DNA of 6,604 bases from Firmicutes bacterium UBA2595. GTDB taxonomy: Bacteria; Bacillota; Thermincolia; Thermincolales; UBA2595. The position numbers were made by a program, and so were the translations under genes. The notes below the pieces were generated by a model that saw only the letters and a program-made list of their open reading frames with translations, did no database searches and was not told the DNA's origin. The stretch is from positions 1-6,604 of the forward strand of contig DDKP01000103.1 of NCBI GenBank assembly GCA_002339745.1, in the 5' to 3' direction. Position 1 is the first letter of the stretch, and each line of letters starts with the position of its first letter. This document shows, in pieces, positions 1-6,363 of the stretch.

Positions 1-35
1 TTGACAACAGGCCCCGGTTATTTATGGGACAGCCC

Positions 36-866
36 TTATATCTCTCTAAGTTCATACAGGTCCACCCGGCGGTGTTTTAGAAGAGGGAATTCATCTCTCA
101 CCTGGTGAAGTTTTTTAAGGTCTACTTCAGCTAAAATAATACCTTCTTTTTCGTCCAGCTCTTTCTCCACTGCGCCCCACGGGTCCACCAGCATTGAATG
201 CCCGTAAACCACGTAAGACAACTGCTCGTTTCGGGCCGGAGATACTCCGGCCACATAAAACTGGTTGTCAATAGCCCGCATCCGAAGGGTCAGTTCCCAG
301 TGCGCAGGCCCGGTAATCATGTTAAAAGCGGCAGGCAGAACCATCAGAATCGCTCCGCGAAGAGCTATAGCCCTCGCCAGTTCGGGAAAGCGGATGTCAT
401 AACAGATACCAACTCCTATTTTTCCAAACGGGGTGTCAACCACGGTAATCCAGTCGCCCCGACCCAGAGTGCCGGACTCCTTAAAAGCGAATCCCTCTTT
501 CAGTTCCACGTCAAAAAGGTGGCATTTCCGGTACCTGGCCAGAAGGCTCCCGTCAGGACCGAAAATAAAACAGGTATTGAATATCTGCTCTCCCTCTTTC
601 TCGGGAATAGATCCTCCAAACAAGTAAATGTTTTCGGCGGCAGCCAACTCCGCCAGCATGGCTATAGTTTCCCCCTCCGGATACTCTTCTGCAAACTCCG
701 GAAATAAACGGCTGTTGTAAGGACAGTTGAACATCTCGGGGAGCACGACAACCCGCGCCCCTCTGCCGGACGCCTTGGTGATCATATTTCTCGCCGTGTC
801 CATATTGGTCTTTTTGTCTTCCACCACTGTATTTTGAATAAGCCCCAGCAGCCAACGGTCAGGCAA
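36..866 (-). CDS. Nitrilase-superfamily carbon-nitrogen hydrolase, Nit2/omega-amidase-like
   Basis: Cytoplasmic amidase of the carbon-nitrogen hydrolase superfamily. The Glu-Lys-Cys triad is complete. Counting from the TTG start, Glu44 lies in LPEMFNCPYN, Lys114 in YRKCHLFD and Cys155 in GICYDIRFPE. The length (276 aa) and triad spacing match the Nit2/omega-amidase branch, which hydrolyses alpha-ketoglutaramate or succinamate to the dicarboxylate plus ammonia. Substrate is inferred from family resemblance only. Start choice: the frame stays open up to an ATG at 962, which would overlap the upstream gene by 41 bp and add 32 residues unlike the family. ATGs at 881, 875 and 872 lack a well-spaced SD. 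A GGAG at 876-879 sits nine bases before TTG 864-866, so I chose that codon. This is the last gene of the minus-strand cluster, 55 bp behind the PepSY-type gene. Only a weak GGG-CTGT-CCC hairpin follows the stop. Family is secure; exact start and substrate are less so. Confidence 0.9.
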   Translation of the reverse strand: MPDRWLLGLIQNTVVEDKKTNMDTARNMITKASGRGARVVVLPEMFNCPYNSRLFPEFAEEYPEGETIAMLAELAAAENIYLFGGSIPEKEGEQIFNTCFIFGPDGSLLARYRKCHLFDVELKEGFAFKESGTLGRGDWITVVDTPFGKIGVGICYDIRFPELARAIALRGAILMVLPAAFNMITGPAHWELTLRMRAIDNQFYVAGVSPARNEQLSYVVYGHSMLVDPWGAVEKELDEKEGIILAEVDLKKLHQVRDEFPLLKHRRVDLYELREI

Positions 867-921
867 TTGCATCATCTCCATTAATGAATTAATTTTCCAT
901 GAAAAGTAATCTGTCCTGTTA

Positions 922-1710
922 TTACTGACCGGCCTGGATAGTAATTTGCACAATTCGTTCATTATCGCCCAGCTTGATTACAAGACTGGCCTGCCGGTCA
1001 TCTTCAACATTGTAGATTAAAAAACCGGTCGGAGCTTGAGCCGCTTTGCCGAACATCCTTATGGCCTCCGTTTTTGAATCCCCAACTTTAATTCCTCTAG
1101 GGCCCGGGTGTTCCGGGTTGTCCACCGTCAGCCGGACAGTCCGGCCATTGCTGTCATAAATAACTTTCAACCCGTTATAACTACTGATCCTTACGGTCTG
1201 TTTCATATCCCTGTCATAAACCCTGTCGCTCTTTTCAGGCCTGCCCAGTACCTCTTCCACTTCTTTCCTGGTAATAGATAAGCCTGTACCGGAAATTTTC
1301 AGCTCATCCATTATCAGATTAAGAACTTTACCTGTCACCGCATCAACCTGAAAATAACTGCTCTCCGGAAGCTTATCGGGATGTCTTTCCTTGATTTCCA
1401 GCACCCAAACGGGGAAATCCTGAGTGGGTTCCTGATCGGCCTCAAATATCAGTTGTGTACCGTCCAGTTCGGAGACCTTCTCCAGTTTCTCCACAGCTGG
1501 GAAGTTTTTGACAGAATTTATAGCGTCACCTTTGGATATTAGCTGTTCCGATTGTGCCGGCAATCCCTTCTCCGGACTCTTGTCAAAGTTCCCGGAACCG
1601 ATCTTGGTTTCCTTTTCAGGCCAAATAAAATCATACAGAGGCTCGGAGTAGTAACCGGTCGATAACCCCGCGAATATTACAGCTAAAACCAAAATGACCC
1701 GTCTCAGCAT
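922..1710 (-). CDS. Membrane-anchored PepSY-type protein with duplicated C-terminal module
   Basis: Predicted secreted or membrane-tethered protein of unknown function, 262 aa. Residues 4-20 are a hydrophobic N-terminal segment behind a basic MLRR start, suited to a signal anchor. There is no lipobox cysteine. Residues about 56-132 look like a PepSY domain: a helix (ISKGDAINSVKNF), then strands ending in YFQVDAVTGKVLNL, typical of protease-inhibitor-like PepSY units. Residues about 143-198 and 205-260 look like two copies of one module. Each begins with a Gly and a short helix carrying a Glu and a Phe/Leu-Gly (EVEEVLGRP, EAIRMFGKA) and ends in a strand such as RTVRLTV or RIVQITI. This resembles the N-terminal domains seen with CAP-family secreted proteins. 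ATG 1708-1710 has a strong SD, AGGGGGG at 1717-1723, six bases upstream. The gene lies 100 bp after the YkvI-like gene and just before the amidase. Domain calls are by eye. Confidence 0.8.
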   Translation of the reverse strand: MLRRVILVLAVIFAGLSTGYYSEPLYDFIWPEKETKIGSGNFDKSPEKGLPAQSEQLISKGDAINSVKNFPAVEKLEKVSELDGTQLIFEADQEPTQDFPVWVLEIKERHPDKLPESSYFQVDAVTGKVLNLIMDELKISGTGLSITRKEVEEVLGRPEKSDRVYDRDMKQTVRISSYNGLKVIYDSNGRTVRLTVDNPEHPGPRGIKVGDSKTEAIRMFGKAAQAPTGFLIYNVEDDRQASLVIKLGDNERIVQITIQAGQ

Positions 1711-1810
1711 TTATAACCCCCCTGGTGAATAACCAACTGTGTATTTGACTCTTTAAAACAGCCGGCGGTTCCGTATTTAATCAATTTCAACACCGGAGGT
1801 CCTATTTCCT

Positions 1811-2899
1811 TCAATATCCAGCCTGATCACCCGGCACTTTCCCTCGTTTTATCAAATAATAAGTCAATCCGGCCAGGAGCAGCAAGCCTGCGTACCCTAC
1901 CGACGGGTAGAGAGTCCTGACCATTGTGGTGAACCCCAACTGGCTGGCCAGGAAAGCCCCCGCACTTGCCCCTATAATAAAATACCTGGCCATCGGCCCC
2001 TCCGGTGAGGTAAGCCTGGCCACAAAGCCATACAGGCTGCCTACTGCCGTAGTGTAGATTTCGGCCAACAGTACCAGACTGTAAACCATCCGCAGTACCG
2101 GGTTAATTTTACCGGCTACAAATATCATGGGGATCTGGTATTTCGCAGCCAGGGGAAGATAAGGAGCTAAGCCCAAAAATATGGCGAGAGCGCCTAAACC
2201 AAGGCCCGCTCCACCGAGAATACCCCCTTTTAAAAGGATATCCGGCCGGTTAAACCTGGCCCCCAGAGGGGCTAAAACTGCTACAGCCATGACGATGTTG
2301 TAAGATACATAGATAACGGCTGAAAAAGGCCAAAAAGGCACCGCAGCCTTAACAGGTATCACACCTATAACAGGATTCAGGTAAAATTTGGTGGCTATTA
2401 CGGTCCAGATTCCGATCCCGAAAACTGACCCTATCAAAAGCGGAACCATCAGGCTAATCGAATTGATCACGCCATTAAGGCCCAGCATAACGGTGAGCAG
2501 GGTAATAACGACCATTATGCCGCTTCCGACAATGGACGGCCACTGAAACTGTTCCGCAAAGATAGCCCCTGCCCCGGCCGCCATAGCTGTAAAAGCGCCG
2601 AAAAGAAAAAAAGTAATGACATAATCTACTGCCGAACCAAGCCATCGTCCTCCCACATACCGGATGACTTCCAGGTGTGAGCGGGCGTTAAGCTTCATAC
2701 CCAATTCCAAAATGGCCCACCCGTAAACACCGAATAAAGTGGTGGCCAACAGCAGACCCCACAACCCATTTATCCCAAAATGCGAAAAAAACTGCATTAC
2801 CTCCTGTCCCGACGCAAACCCGGCTCCCACCACTGTCCCGATATAAGTAGCGGCCACCTTGAAAACAGATAAAGAAGTCCTTTCTTCCACCCGCTGCAA
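1811..2899 (-). CDS. YkvI-family integral membrane protein (transporter-like)
   Basis: Polytopic membrane protein of 362 aa with about ten hydrophobic segments. It belongs to the YkvI family, which is distantly related to amino-acid/cation transporters of the LeuT-fold/APC type. The N-terminal signature GTVVGAGFASGQEVMQFF (residues 21-38) is the family hallmark; its unwound Gly-rich first helix is where related transporters bind substrate and ion. No substrate is established for the family, so transport is inferred. Start: no ATG or GTG is well placed. TTG 2897-2899 has AGGGGG (2909-2914) nine bases upstream, while the ATG at 2902-2904 is out of frame. A GTG three codons further in is possible. 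The stop of the small membrane protein gene lies 17 bp upstream and the SD sits between them, so the two are almost certainly co-transcribed and perhaps work together in the membrane. Confidence 0.9.
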   Translation of the reverse strand: MQRVEERTSLSVFKVAATYIGTVVGAGFASGQEVMQFFSHFGINGLWGLLLATTLFGVYGWAILELGMKLNARSHLEVIRYVGGRWLGSAVDYVITFFLFGAFTAMAAGAGAIFAEQFQWPSIVGSGIMVVITLLTVMLGLNGVINSISLMVPLLIGSVFGIGIWTVIATKFYLNPVIGVIPVKAAVPFWPFSAVIYVSYNIVMAVAVLAPLGARFNRPDILLKGGILGGAGLGLGALAIFLGLAPYLPLAAKYQIPMIFVAGKINPVLRMVYSLVLLAEIYTTAVGSLYGFVARLTSPEGPMARYFIIGASAGAFLASQLGFTTMVRTLYPSVGYAGLLLLAGLTYYLIKRGKVPGDQAGY

Positions 2900-2916
2900 T
2901 TCATAATTCCCCCTAA

Positions 2917-3408
2917 TTACTCAAGTTCCCTCAATGAGCCTAAAATATTTTCCGTTTTTACCACGTAGTATGTAACCGGCGAAAACAGTATTATGGCCAC
3001 CAAAAAAGTAAACAGGCTGTTCCAGTTCACAAAAACAAGAAATCCAGCCCGGATTAGCCAGTGAACATACAAGGCTGTTGACAGGGAAAACCCCGTTATG
3101 TAAGCTATGAGTCCTTCCCTGTTTTTTACCCGGTTCAAATAATAAGCGTAAATAATCACAACCGGTAACCAGGCCAGGGCAATAAACAAAGGGATACCGG
3201 CAACGGAAAAAAAGTCGGTATAGTTAAACCTCCACCAGCCAAGGACCGGTACCAGCAGGCCCAGGATAAGAATCGCCTGCCCAAAGCCCCCGAAAAACCC
3301 AACAGGCAGTAACCGAATTATTTGATTACGCGGGACCGCTATAATCACGGCGAACATGAACATAAAAAACAATTCTACCCAAATTAGGCCTCGAAACAAA
3401 ACCGCCAT
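2917..3408 (-). CDS. Small five-helix membrane protein of unknown function
   Basis: Hydrophobic protein of 163 aa with about five predicted membrane segments: residues 5-25, 33-57, 65-91, 101-127 and 130-150. A basic loop (NRVKNRE) follows the third segment and a short charged tail ends the protein. No catalytic motif is visible. Size, helix number and the PRNQIIRLLPVGFFGG stretch after helix 1 recall the CBO0543-type small membrane proteins of clostridia; this resemblance is tentative. ATG 3406-3408 is the first start in a frame that is hydrophobic from its beginning, but its SD is weak (GAAAGAAG directly before the ATG). This is the first gene of the minus-strand cluster, 17 bp before the YkvI-like gene, so an accessory role to that protein is a reasonable inference. 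Coding is supported by length, composition and tight spacing, not by a recognised function. Confidence 0.75.
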   Translation of the reverse strand: MAVLFRGLIWVELFFMFMFAVIIAVPRNQIIRLLPVGFFGGFGQAILILGLLVPVLGWWRFNYTDFFSVAGIPLFIALAWLPVVIIYAYYLNRVKNREGLIAYITGFSLSTALYVHWLIRAGFLVFVNWNSLFTFLVAIILFSPVTYYVVKTENILGSLRELE

Positions 3409-3490
3409 CTTCTTTCGTAAGTCTTTTATTACTTTGCTGTTAATGGTATTTTTGGTTCTGGCCGTTCAATTTATTCCCGTGAAGAAACCA

Positions 3491-3517
3491 AAAATAAAAA
3501 GGGAAATTAACTCTCCC
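3491..3517 (-). terminator. Probable intrinsic terminator downstream of the thioesterase gene
   Basis: Read on the minus strand, GGGAGA and TTTCCC form a six-pair stem (one G-T pair) around a five-base loop at 3501-3517. It is followed at once by a ten-base tract containing nine T (3491-3500). It lies about 120 bp after the thioesterase stop and 80 bp before the small membrane protein gene. It would therefore separate the two minus-strand units. The stem is short, which limits confidence. Confidence 0.5.
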
Positions 3518-3639
3518 CTGTCATCTTACATCACCATTCTTTTTGAACGTTATCATATTCCCTTTTATTTATGGCCTCCCATAACATAAATTGCTGCCCG
3601 CAGTTTGGGCATGAGAAAATGCTCCTAAGTGGTTAATAC

Positions 3640-4047
3640 TTAAATCTTATCCTTCTTCCTATATACCAACCCCTCGGCTACTGAAACCAGGTCCCCTGTT
3701 TCATCTTTAACAGTTATCCGGTATAAGCCTGTCCGGTTGGTCAGTTTGTCCTCAGTCGCTTCAGCAGTTAGCGTACTATCTAACCCTGTAGCTTTCAGGA
3801 AGTTTATACTCATATTGAGGGCCAGGGCCACCTGCCCATGCGAGTTGGAGGCCAGAGCAAATGCCGTGTCCGCGACGGTAAAGACCGCGCCGCCGTGAGT
3901 AATATCTACCGAATTAAGGTGCTTCTCTTCAACTTTCATGCTCACCCTGGCATACCCGGGCCTCACTTCCTCAATTTTTACTCCTGCCATCCTGGCAAAC
4001 CTGTCATTGCCTGTAATCCTCCGTACTGCCCTTTCTACTCCATCCAT
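3640..4047 (-). CDS. PaaI-type hotdog-fold acyl-CoA thioesterase
   Basis: Cytoplasmic single-hotdog protein, about 135 aa, of the PaaI/YbgC-like thioesterase group that hydrolyses acyl- or aryl-CoA esters. The segment HLNSVDITHGGAVFTVADTA carries the family's conserved parts. Counting from the ATG at 4047, these are Asn45, the His51-Gly-Gly turn before the central helix, and Asp60 in that helix, equivalent to the catalytic Asp of PaaI. The C-terminal strands (TAEATEDKLTNRTGLYRITVKDETGDLVSVAEGLVYRK) fit the hotdog sheet. Start: an ATG at 4054-4056 lies only one base from a strong AAGGAGG (4058-4064), too close to use well. ATG 4045-4047, ten bases away, gives a family-like start MDGVERAV, so I prefer it. 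The gene stands alone, divergent from the aminotransferase. The acyl substrate cannot be read from sequence; phenylacetyl-CoA catabolism genes are not seen here. Confidence 0.9.
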   Translation of the reverse strand: MDGVERAVRRITGNDRFARMAGVKIEEVRPGYARVSMKVEEKHLNSVDITHGGAVFTVADTAFALASNSHGQVALALNMSINFLKATGLDSTLTAEATEDKLTNRTGLYRITVKDETGDLVSVAEGLVYRKKDKI

Positions 4048-4074
4048 CCAGTACATTCCTCCTTAGAATAATAG

Positions 4075-4102
4075 TGGCTACTGACCAGTGACCACTATTC
4101 AG
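4075..4102. repeat. Degenerate 7-bp tandem repeat, block 1 (four units)
   Basis: Four consecutive heptamers in register at 4075, 4082, 4089 and 4096, of the form T-R-N-Y-C-A-C/G (for example TGACCAC at 4089). The block starts about 10 bp upstream of the thioesterase SD. It has the same unit as the block at 4287-4335, with TGACCAC shared exactly. Confidence 0.6.
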
Positions 4103-4181
4103 TTGAAATAACTTGACCGGCGGCCGGCAACATGGGCGGCGTTTAATGGTAATATCCAGATAAAATAGTTCACCTGTTGTT

Positions 4182-4213
4182 TATATAACTCCTTCATTAT
4201 ATAACTCCTTCAT
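4182..4213. repeat. Perfect 16-bp tandem duplication
   Basis: The 16-mer TATATAACTCCTTCAT occurs twice, back to back, at 4182-4197 and 4198-4213, without a mismatch. On the minus strand each unit reads ATG-AAGGAG-TTATATA. The AAGGAG of the first unit therefore sits seven bases before the ATG of the second, forming a good ribosome binding site and start. That start opens a 32-codon frame (4197 down to 4099). Confidence 0.85.
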
Positions 4214-4214
4214 A

Positions 4215-4244
4215 TTGTGATAAATTTACCGTCCATGATATAAT
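4215..4244 (+). promoter_or_regulatory. Sigma-A-type promoter for the aminotransferase gene
   Basis: A perfect -10 box TATAAT at 4239-4244 is preceded, 18 bases upstream, by TTGTGA at 4215-4220 (four of six matches to the -35 consensus). Transcription would begin near 4251, inside the palindrome at 4247-4260. This gives a leader of about 100 bases that includes the second heptamer block. The region is AT-rich and in the correct position for the only plus-strand gene. Confidence 0.6.
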
Positions 4245-4246
4245 AT

Positions 4247-4260
4247 AGCATGACTATGCT
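4247..4260. promoter_or_regulatory. Palindrome at the predicted start site (possible operator)
   Basis: AGCAT-GACT-ATGCT is a perfect 5-bp inverted repeat with a four-base centre. It lies directly after the plus-strand -10 box and over the expected start point. A weaker extended -10 (TGC-TATATT, with TATATT at 4242-4247) reads the other way toward the thioesterase. A repressor bound here could affect both directions. No known regulator site is recognised. Confidence 0.35.
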
Positions 4261-4286
4261 GTTATTACTACAAAAATGTTGTCCGC

Positions 4287-4335
4287 CTTTCACTGACCAC
4301 TGCTTACTACTCACTATCCACTACTCACTACACTT
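4287..4335. repeat. Degenerate 7-bp tandem repeat, block 2 (six to seven units)
   Basis: Heptamers in register at 4287, 4294, 4301, 4308, 4315, 4322 and 4329. Most fit T-R-N-Y-C/T-A-C (TGACCAC, TACTCAC twice, TATCCAC), with degenerate first and last units. The block ends two bases before the aminotransferase SD at 4337, so it would be transcribed in that gene's leader. Confidence 0.7.
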
Positions 4336-4350
4336 TAAGGAGTGATGAAC

Positions 4351-5535
4351 TTGCCTATAGCAAGGAAAATCGAGGAAAACCTGAAACGCGCCTCATTTAT
4401 CCGTGCCATGTTTGAAGAAGGTGAAAAACTGAAAAAATTGTACGGCGCTGATAAAGTATACGATTTTACTATCGGCAACCCGGACATAGAACCTCCTGCC
4501 GCTTTTAATGAGGAGCTTAAAAAACTGGCCTTTAACCCCATCCCCGGTATGCATCGCTATATGAGCAATGCCGGATACCCCGAAACCCGGAGGGCGATAG
4601 CTGAAGTTCTGACAGAAGAATCAGGCCTCGCTTTCACTGAGGACTATATCGTTATGACCGTTGGGGCCGGGGGCTCCCTCAACGTTGTTCTAAAGACACT
4701 GCTGGATCCGGGAGATGAGGTGGTCATCCTTTCCCCGTTTTTCGTGGAATACAAGTTTTATATTGATAATCACGGTGGCATCTTCAAGGAAGCGCCCACC
4801 AAGACCAACTTCCAGCTGGATGTCGAAGCTATTGAGGCAGTTATCACCCCAAAAACCAAGGCCATTATCATCAATTCACCAAATAATCCCACTGGAGTAA
4901 TCTATGATGCCCCCTCCCTGAAAGAATTGGGAGACATGCTGAAGAAAAAAGAGGCTGAGCTTGGAAACGATATTTATGTTATCTCAGACGAACCATACGC
5001 CAAAATCAGCTACGATGGGGTAAAGGTACCCTGTATTTTTAATTACATAGACAACAGTATAGTAGTCACATCCCACAGCAAGGACCTAGCCCTGCCCGGG
5101 GAACGTATCGGGTACTTGGCAGTAAGCCCCCGGGTTAAAAACTTGCCGCTGGTTATGGAAGGCATGACCTTTGCCAACAGGATCCTGGGATTTGTCAATG
5201 CCCCTGCCCTTATGCAGAGGCTGGTTACTCACCTGCAGAGAGAGCGCGTGGATATAGCCGAGTACCAAGAGAAGCGGGACATATTATACGAAAATCTGAC
5301 CGCCATGGGCTTTGAGATGGTCAAGCCCTCCGGGGCTTTTTACCTTTTTCCCAAGTCTCTCATTCCCGACGATGTTGAGTTTGTAAAAACAGCCCAGAAG
5401 TTTAACTTACTGCTGGTTCCCGGGAGCGGGTTCGGGAAACCCGGCTATTTCAGGATAGCTTACTGTGTCGATAAACAGATTATTTTGAACTCCTTACCGA
5501 CCTTTCAAAAATTGGCCAGAGAATATGGCCTGTAA
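4351..5535 (+). CDS. Class I/II PLP-dependent aminotransferase
   Basis: Fold-type I aminotransferase of 394 aa, normal for the aspartate-aminotransferase superfamily, moving amino groups between amino acids and 2-oxo acids in the cytoplasm. All key residues are present. Counting from the TTG start, Asn179 lies in NSPNNPTG, Asp213 and Tyr216 in SDEPY, the PLP Schiff-base Lys244 and phosphate-binding Arg252 in SHSKDLALPGERIGY, and carboxylate-binding Arg368 in GYFRIAYC. The GNPDIEPP loop near the N-terminus fits this clostridial subgroup. Substrate cannot be assigned. Start: the frame opens with GTG 4342, ATG 4345 and TTG 4351. AAGGAG at 4337-4342 overlaps the GTG and is two bases from the ATG, but eight from the TTG, which also gives a family-like MPIARKI start. 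The gene is single, with its own promoter, and convergent with the hydrolase gene. Confidence 0.92.
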   Translation: MPIARKIEENLKRASFIRAMFEEGEKLKKLYGADKVYDFTIGNPDIEPPAAFNEELKKLAFNPIPGMHRYMSNAGYPETRRAIAEVLTEESGLAFTEDYIVMTVGAGGSLNVVLKTLLDPGDEVVILSPFFVEYKFYIDNHGGIFKEAPTKTNFQLDVEAIEAVITPKTKAIIINSPNNPTGVIYDAPSLKELGDMLKKKEAELGNDIYVISDEPYAKISYDGVKVPCIFNYIDNSIVVTSHSKDLALPGERIGYLAVSPRVKNLPLVMEGMTFANRILGFVNAPALMQRLVTHLQRERVDIAEYQEKRDILYENLTAMGFEMVKPSGAFYLFPKSLIPDDVEFVKTAQKFNLLLVPGSGFGKPGYFRIAYCVDKQIILNSLPTFQKLAREYGL

Positions 5536-5548
5536 TAAAAAATGCAAC

Positions 5549-5576
5549 AAAAAACCCGCTGCATCTTCAGCGGGTT
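5549..5576 (-). terminator. Strong intrinsic terminator of the hydrolase gene, possibly bidirectional
   Basis: AACCCGCTG (5553-5561) and CAGCGGGTT (5568-5576) form a perfect nine-pair stem with a six-base loop. On the minus strand it starts seven bases after the hydrolase stop and is followed by six T (5549-5554, part of the T run used in pairing), a textbook terminator. On the plus strand it lies 17 bases after the aminotransferase stop, but only TTCTCCTCTT follows, so termination of that gene here would be weaker. Confidence 0.9.
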
Positions 5577-5582
5577 CTCCTC

Positions 5583-6347
5583 TTACTTAGCGAAAACATG
5601 GTTGCCGATTTGGATCGTTATAGTCCTGGTCCATACCCACTTATTCTGGGCAGTAGCCGGGTTCCAGTAGTAAAGTGCACCATAGGTAGGATCCCAGCCA
5701 TTTAGTGCGTCCTGAACGGCTTTATAGGCGGTTTCGTTGGCCGGCAGATTTATCTGCCCATCATTGACAGCTGTGAAAGCCCATGGCTGATAAATCACGC
5801 CGGGAACAGTATTCGGGAAGTCAGGGCTTTTAAGCCGGTTCAAAATAACAGCCGCCACGGCCACCTGACCCCTGTACTCCTCCCCCCTTGCCTCGGCATG
5901 AACGGTGCGGGCCAGCAGGTCCACGTCACTCCTCGAAAAACTCCTGGAAACGGTAGTAACAGTCCTTGAACTTCCTCCGGGAATGTACAGCACCTGTCCC
6001 GGGTAAACTATGTCCTTCCACAGGTTGTTGGCTTTTCGGATGGAATCAATGGACACACCAAAACGCTGGGCAATCAGGTACAGAGTATCCCCCTTGACAA
6101 CTGTATACCTGGTGCCCGAACCGGCAGAACCGTCCGGGATAAACAGTTTCTGCCCGGGAAAGATTTCATCCCCGGATAAACCGTTAGCTGACTTGATTGC
6201 AGAGATTGTAACCCCAAATTTCTTTGAGATCAGATAAAGAGAATCGCCGTTCTGGACCGTATAAGTTGTAGCAGCCTCCGCAAACCCGGCCAAGAAAAAA
6301 AGAGAAAACACGCTAACCAGGAACACTGTTACAAGAATCCTTTTCAT
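5583..6347 (-). CDS. Secreted LysM-LysM-SleB cell-wall hydrolase
   Basis: Exported peptidoglycan hydrolase of 254 aa. Residues 1-25 are a signal peptide (MKR, hydrophobic core, AEA before the likely cleavage site). Two LysM peptidoglycan-binding repeats follow at about 29-71 (YTVQNGDSLYLISKKFGV to LFIP) and 80-123 (YTVVKGDTLYLIAQRFGV to LYIP). A Ser/Thr-rich linker leads to a SleB/Hydrolase_2 domain at about 141-253. The likely catalytic Glu152 lies in RTVHAEARGE, and the domain ends in the usual ALYYWNP...IGNHVFAK. Relatives cleave glycan strands of spore cortex or vegetative wall. Classical SleB has a PG_binding_1 domain rather than LysM, so this may act on vegetative wall, cortex or both. 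ATG 6345-6347 has a near-perfect SD, AAAGGAGG at 6353-6360, five bases upstream. The gene is monocistronic, with its own promoter, c-di-AMP riboswitch and terminator. Confidence 0.95.
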   Translation of the reverse strand: MKRILVTVFLVSVFSLFFLAGFAEAATTYTVQNGDSLYLISKKFGVTISAIKSANGLSGDEIFPGQKLFIPDGSAGSGTRYTVVKGDTLYLIAQRFGVSIDSIRKANNLWKDIVYPGQVLYIPGGSSRTVTTVSRSFSRSDVDLLARTVHAEARGEEYRGQVAVAAVILNRLKSPDFPNTVPGVIYQPWAFTAVNDGQINLPANETAYKAVQDALNGWDPTYGALYYWNPATAQNKWVWTRTITIQIGNHVFAK

Positions 6348-6363
6348 CTTATCCTCCTTTCTT

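Noticed and set aside
1..29. TTGACA at the left edge as a plus-strand -35
   Set aside because: The position 16-17 bases downstream holds TATGGG or ATGGGA, a poor -10, and it would point antisense into the amidase gene.
198..707. Plus-strand 169-codon frame opposite the amidase gene
   Set aside because: It is fully antisense to a gene with an intact catalytic triad, with a composition rich in Arg, Ser and Gln and no recognisable domain. It is a shadow.
1735..1800. Imperfect CCGG-rich inverted repeat between the YkvI-like and PepSY-type genes
   Set aside because: The arms need bulges to pair and the following T run is only four bases. It is not convincing as a terminator or attenuator.
2902..2904. 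ATG just upstream of the YkvI-like start
   Set aside because: It is out of frame with the conserved protein and only four bases from the SD. Its own frame ends after about 35 codons.
3356..3589. Plus-strand 77-codon frame with a hydrophobic stretch
   Set aside because: It starts inside the opposite-strand membrane protein gene, lacks an SD, and runs through the minus-strand terminator. Its hydrophobicity is explained by AT-rich sequence.
3595..3611. TGCCC/GGGCA hairpin shortly after the thioesterase stop
   Set aside because: It has only five pairs with a seven-base loop, and no T tract follows on either strand. The hairpin at 3491-3517 is the better terminator.
4117..4127. CCGGC-G-GCCGG inverted repeat
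   Set aside because: It is short and GC-rich, inside the small-frame region, with no promoter in register and no T tract. No function can be supported.
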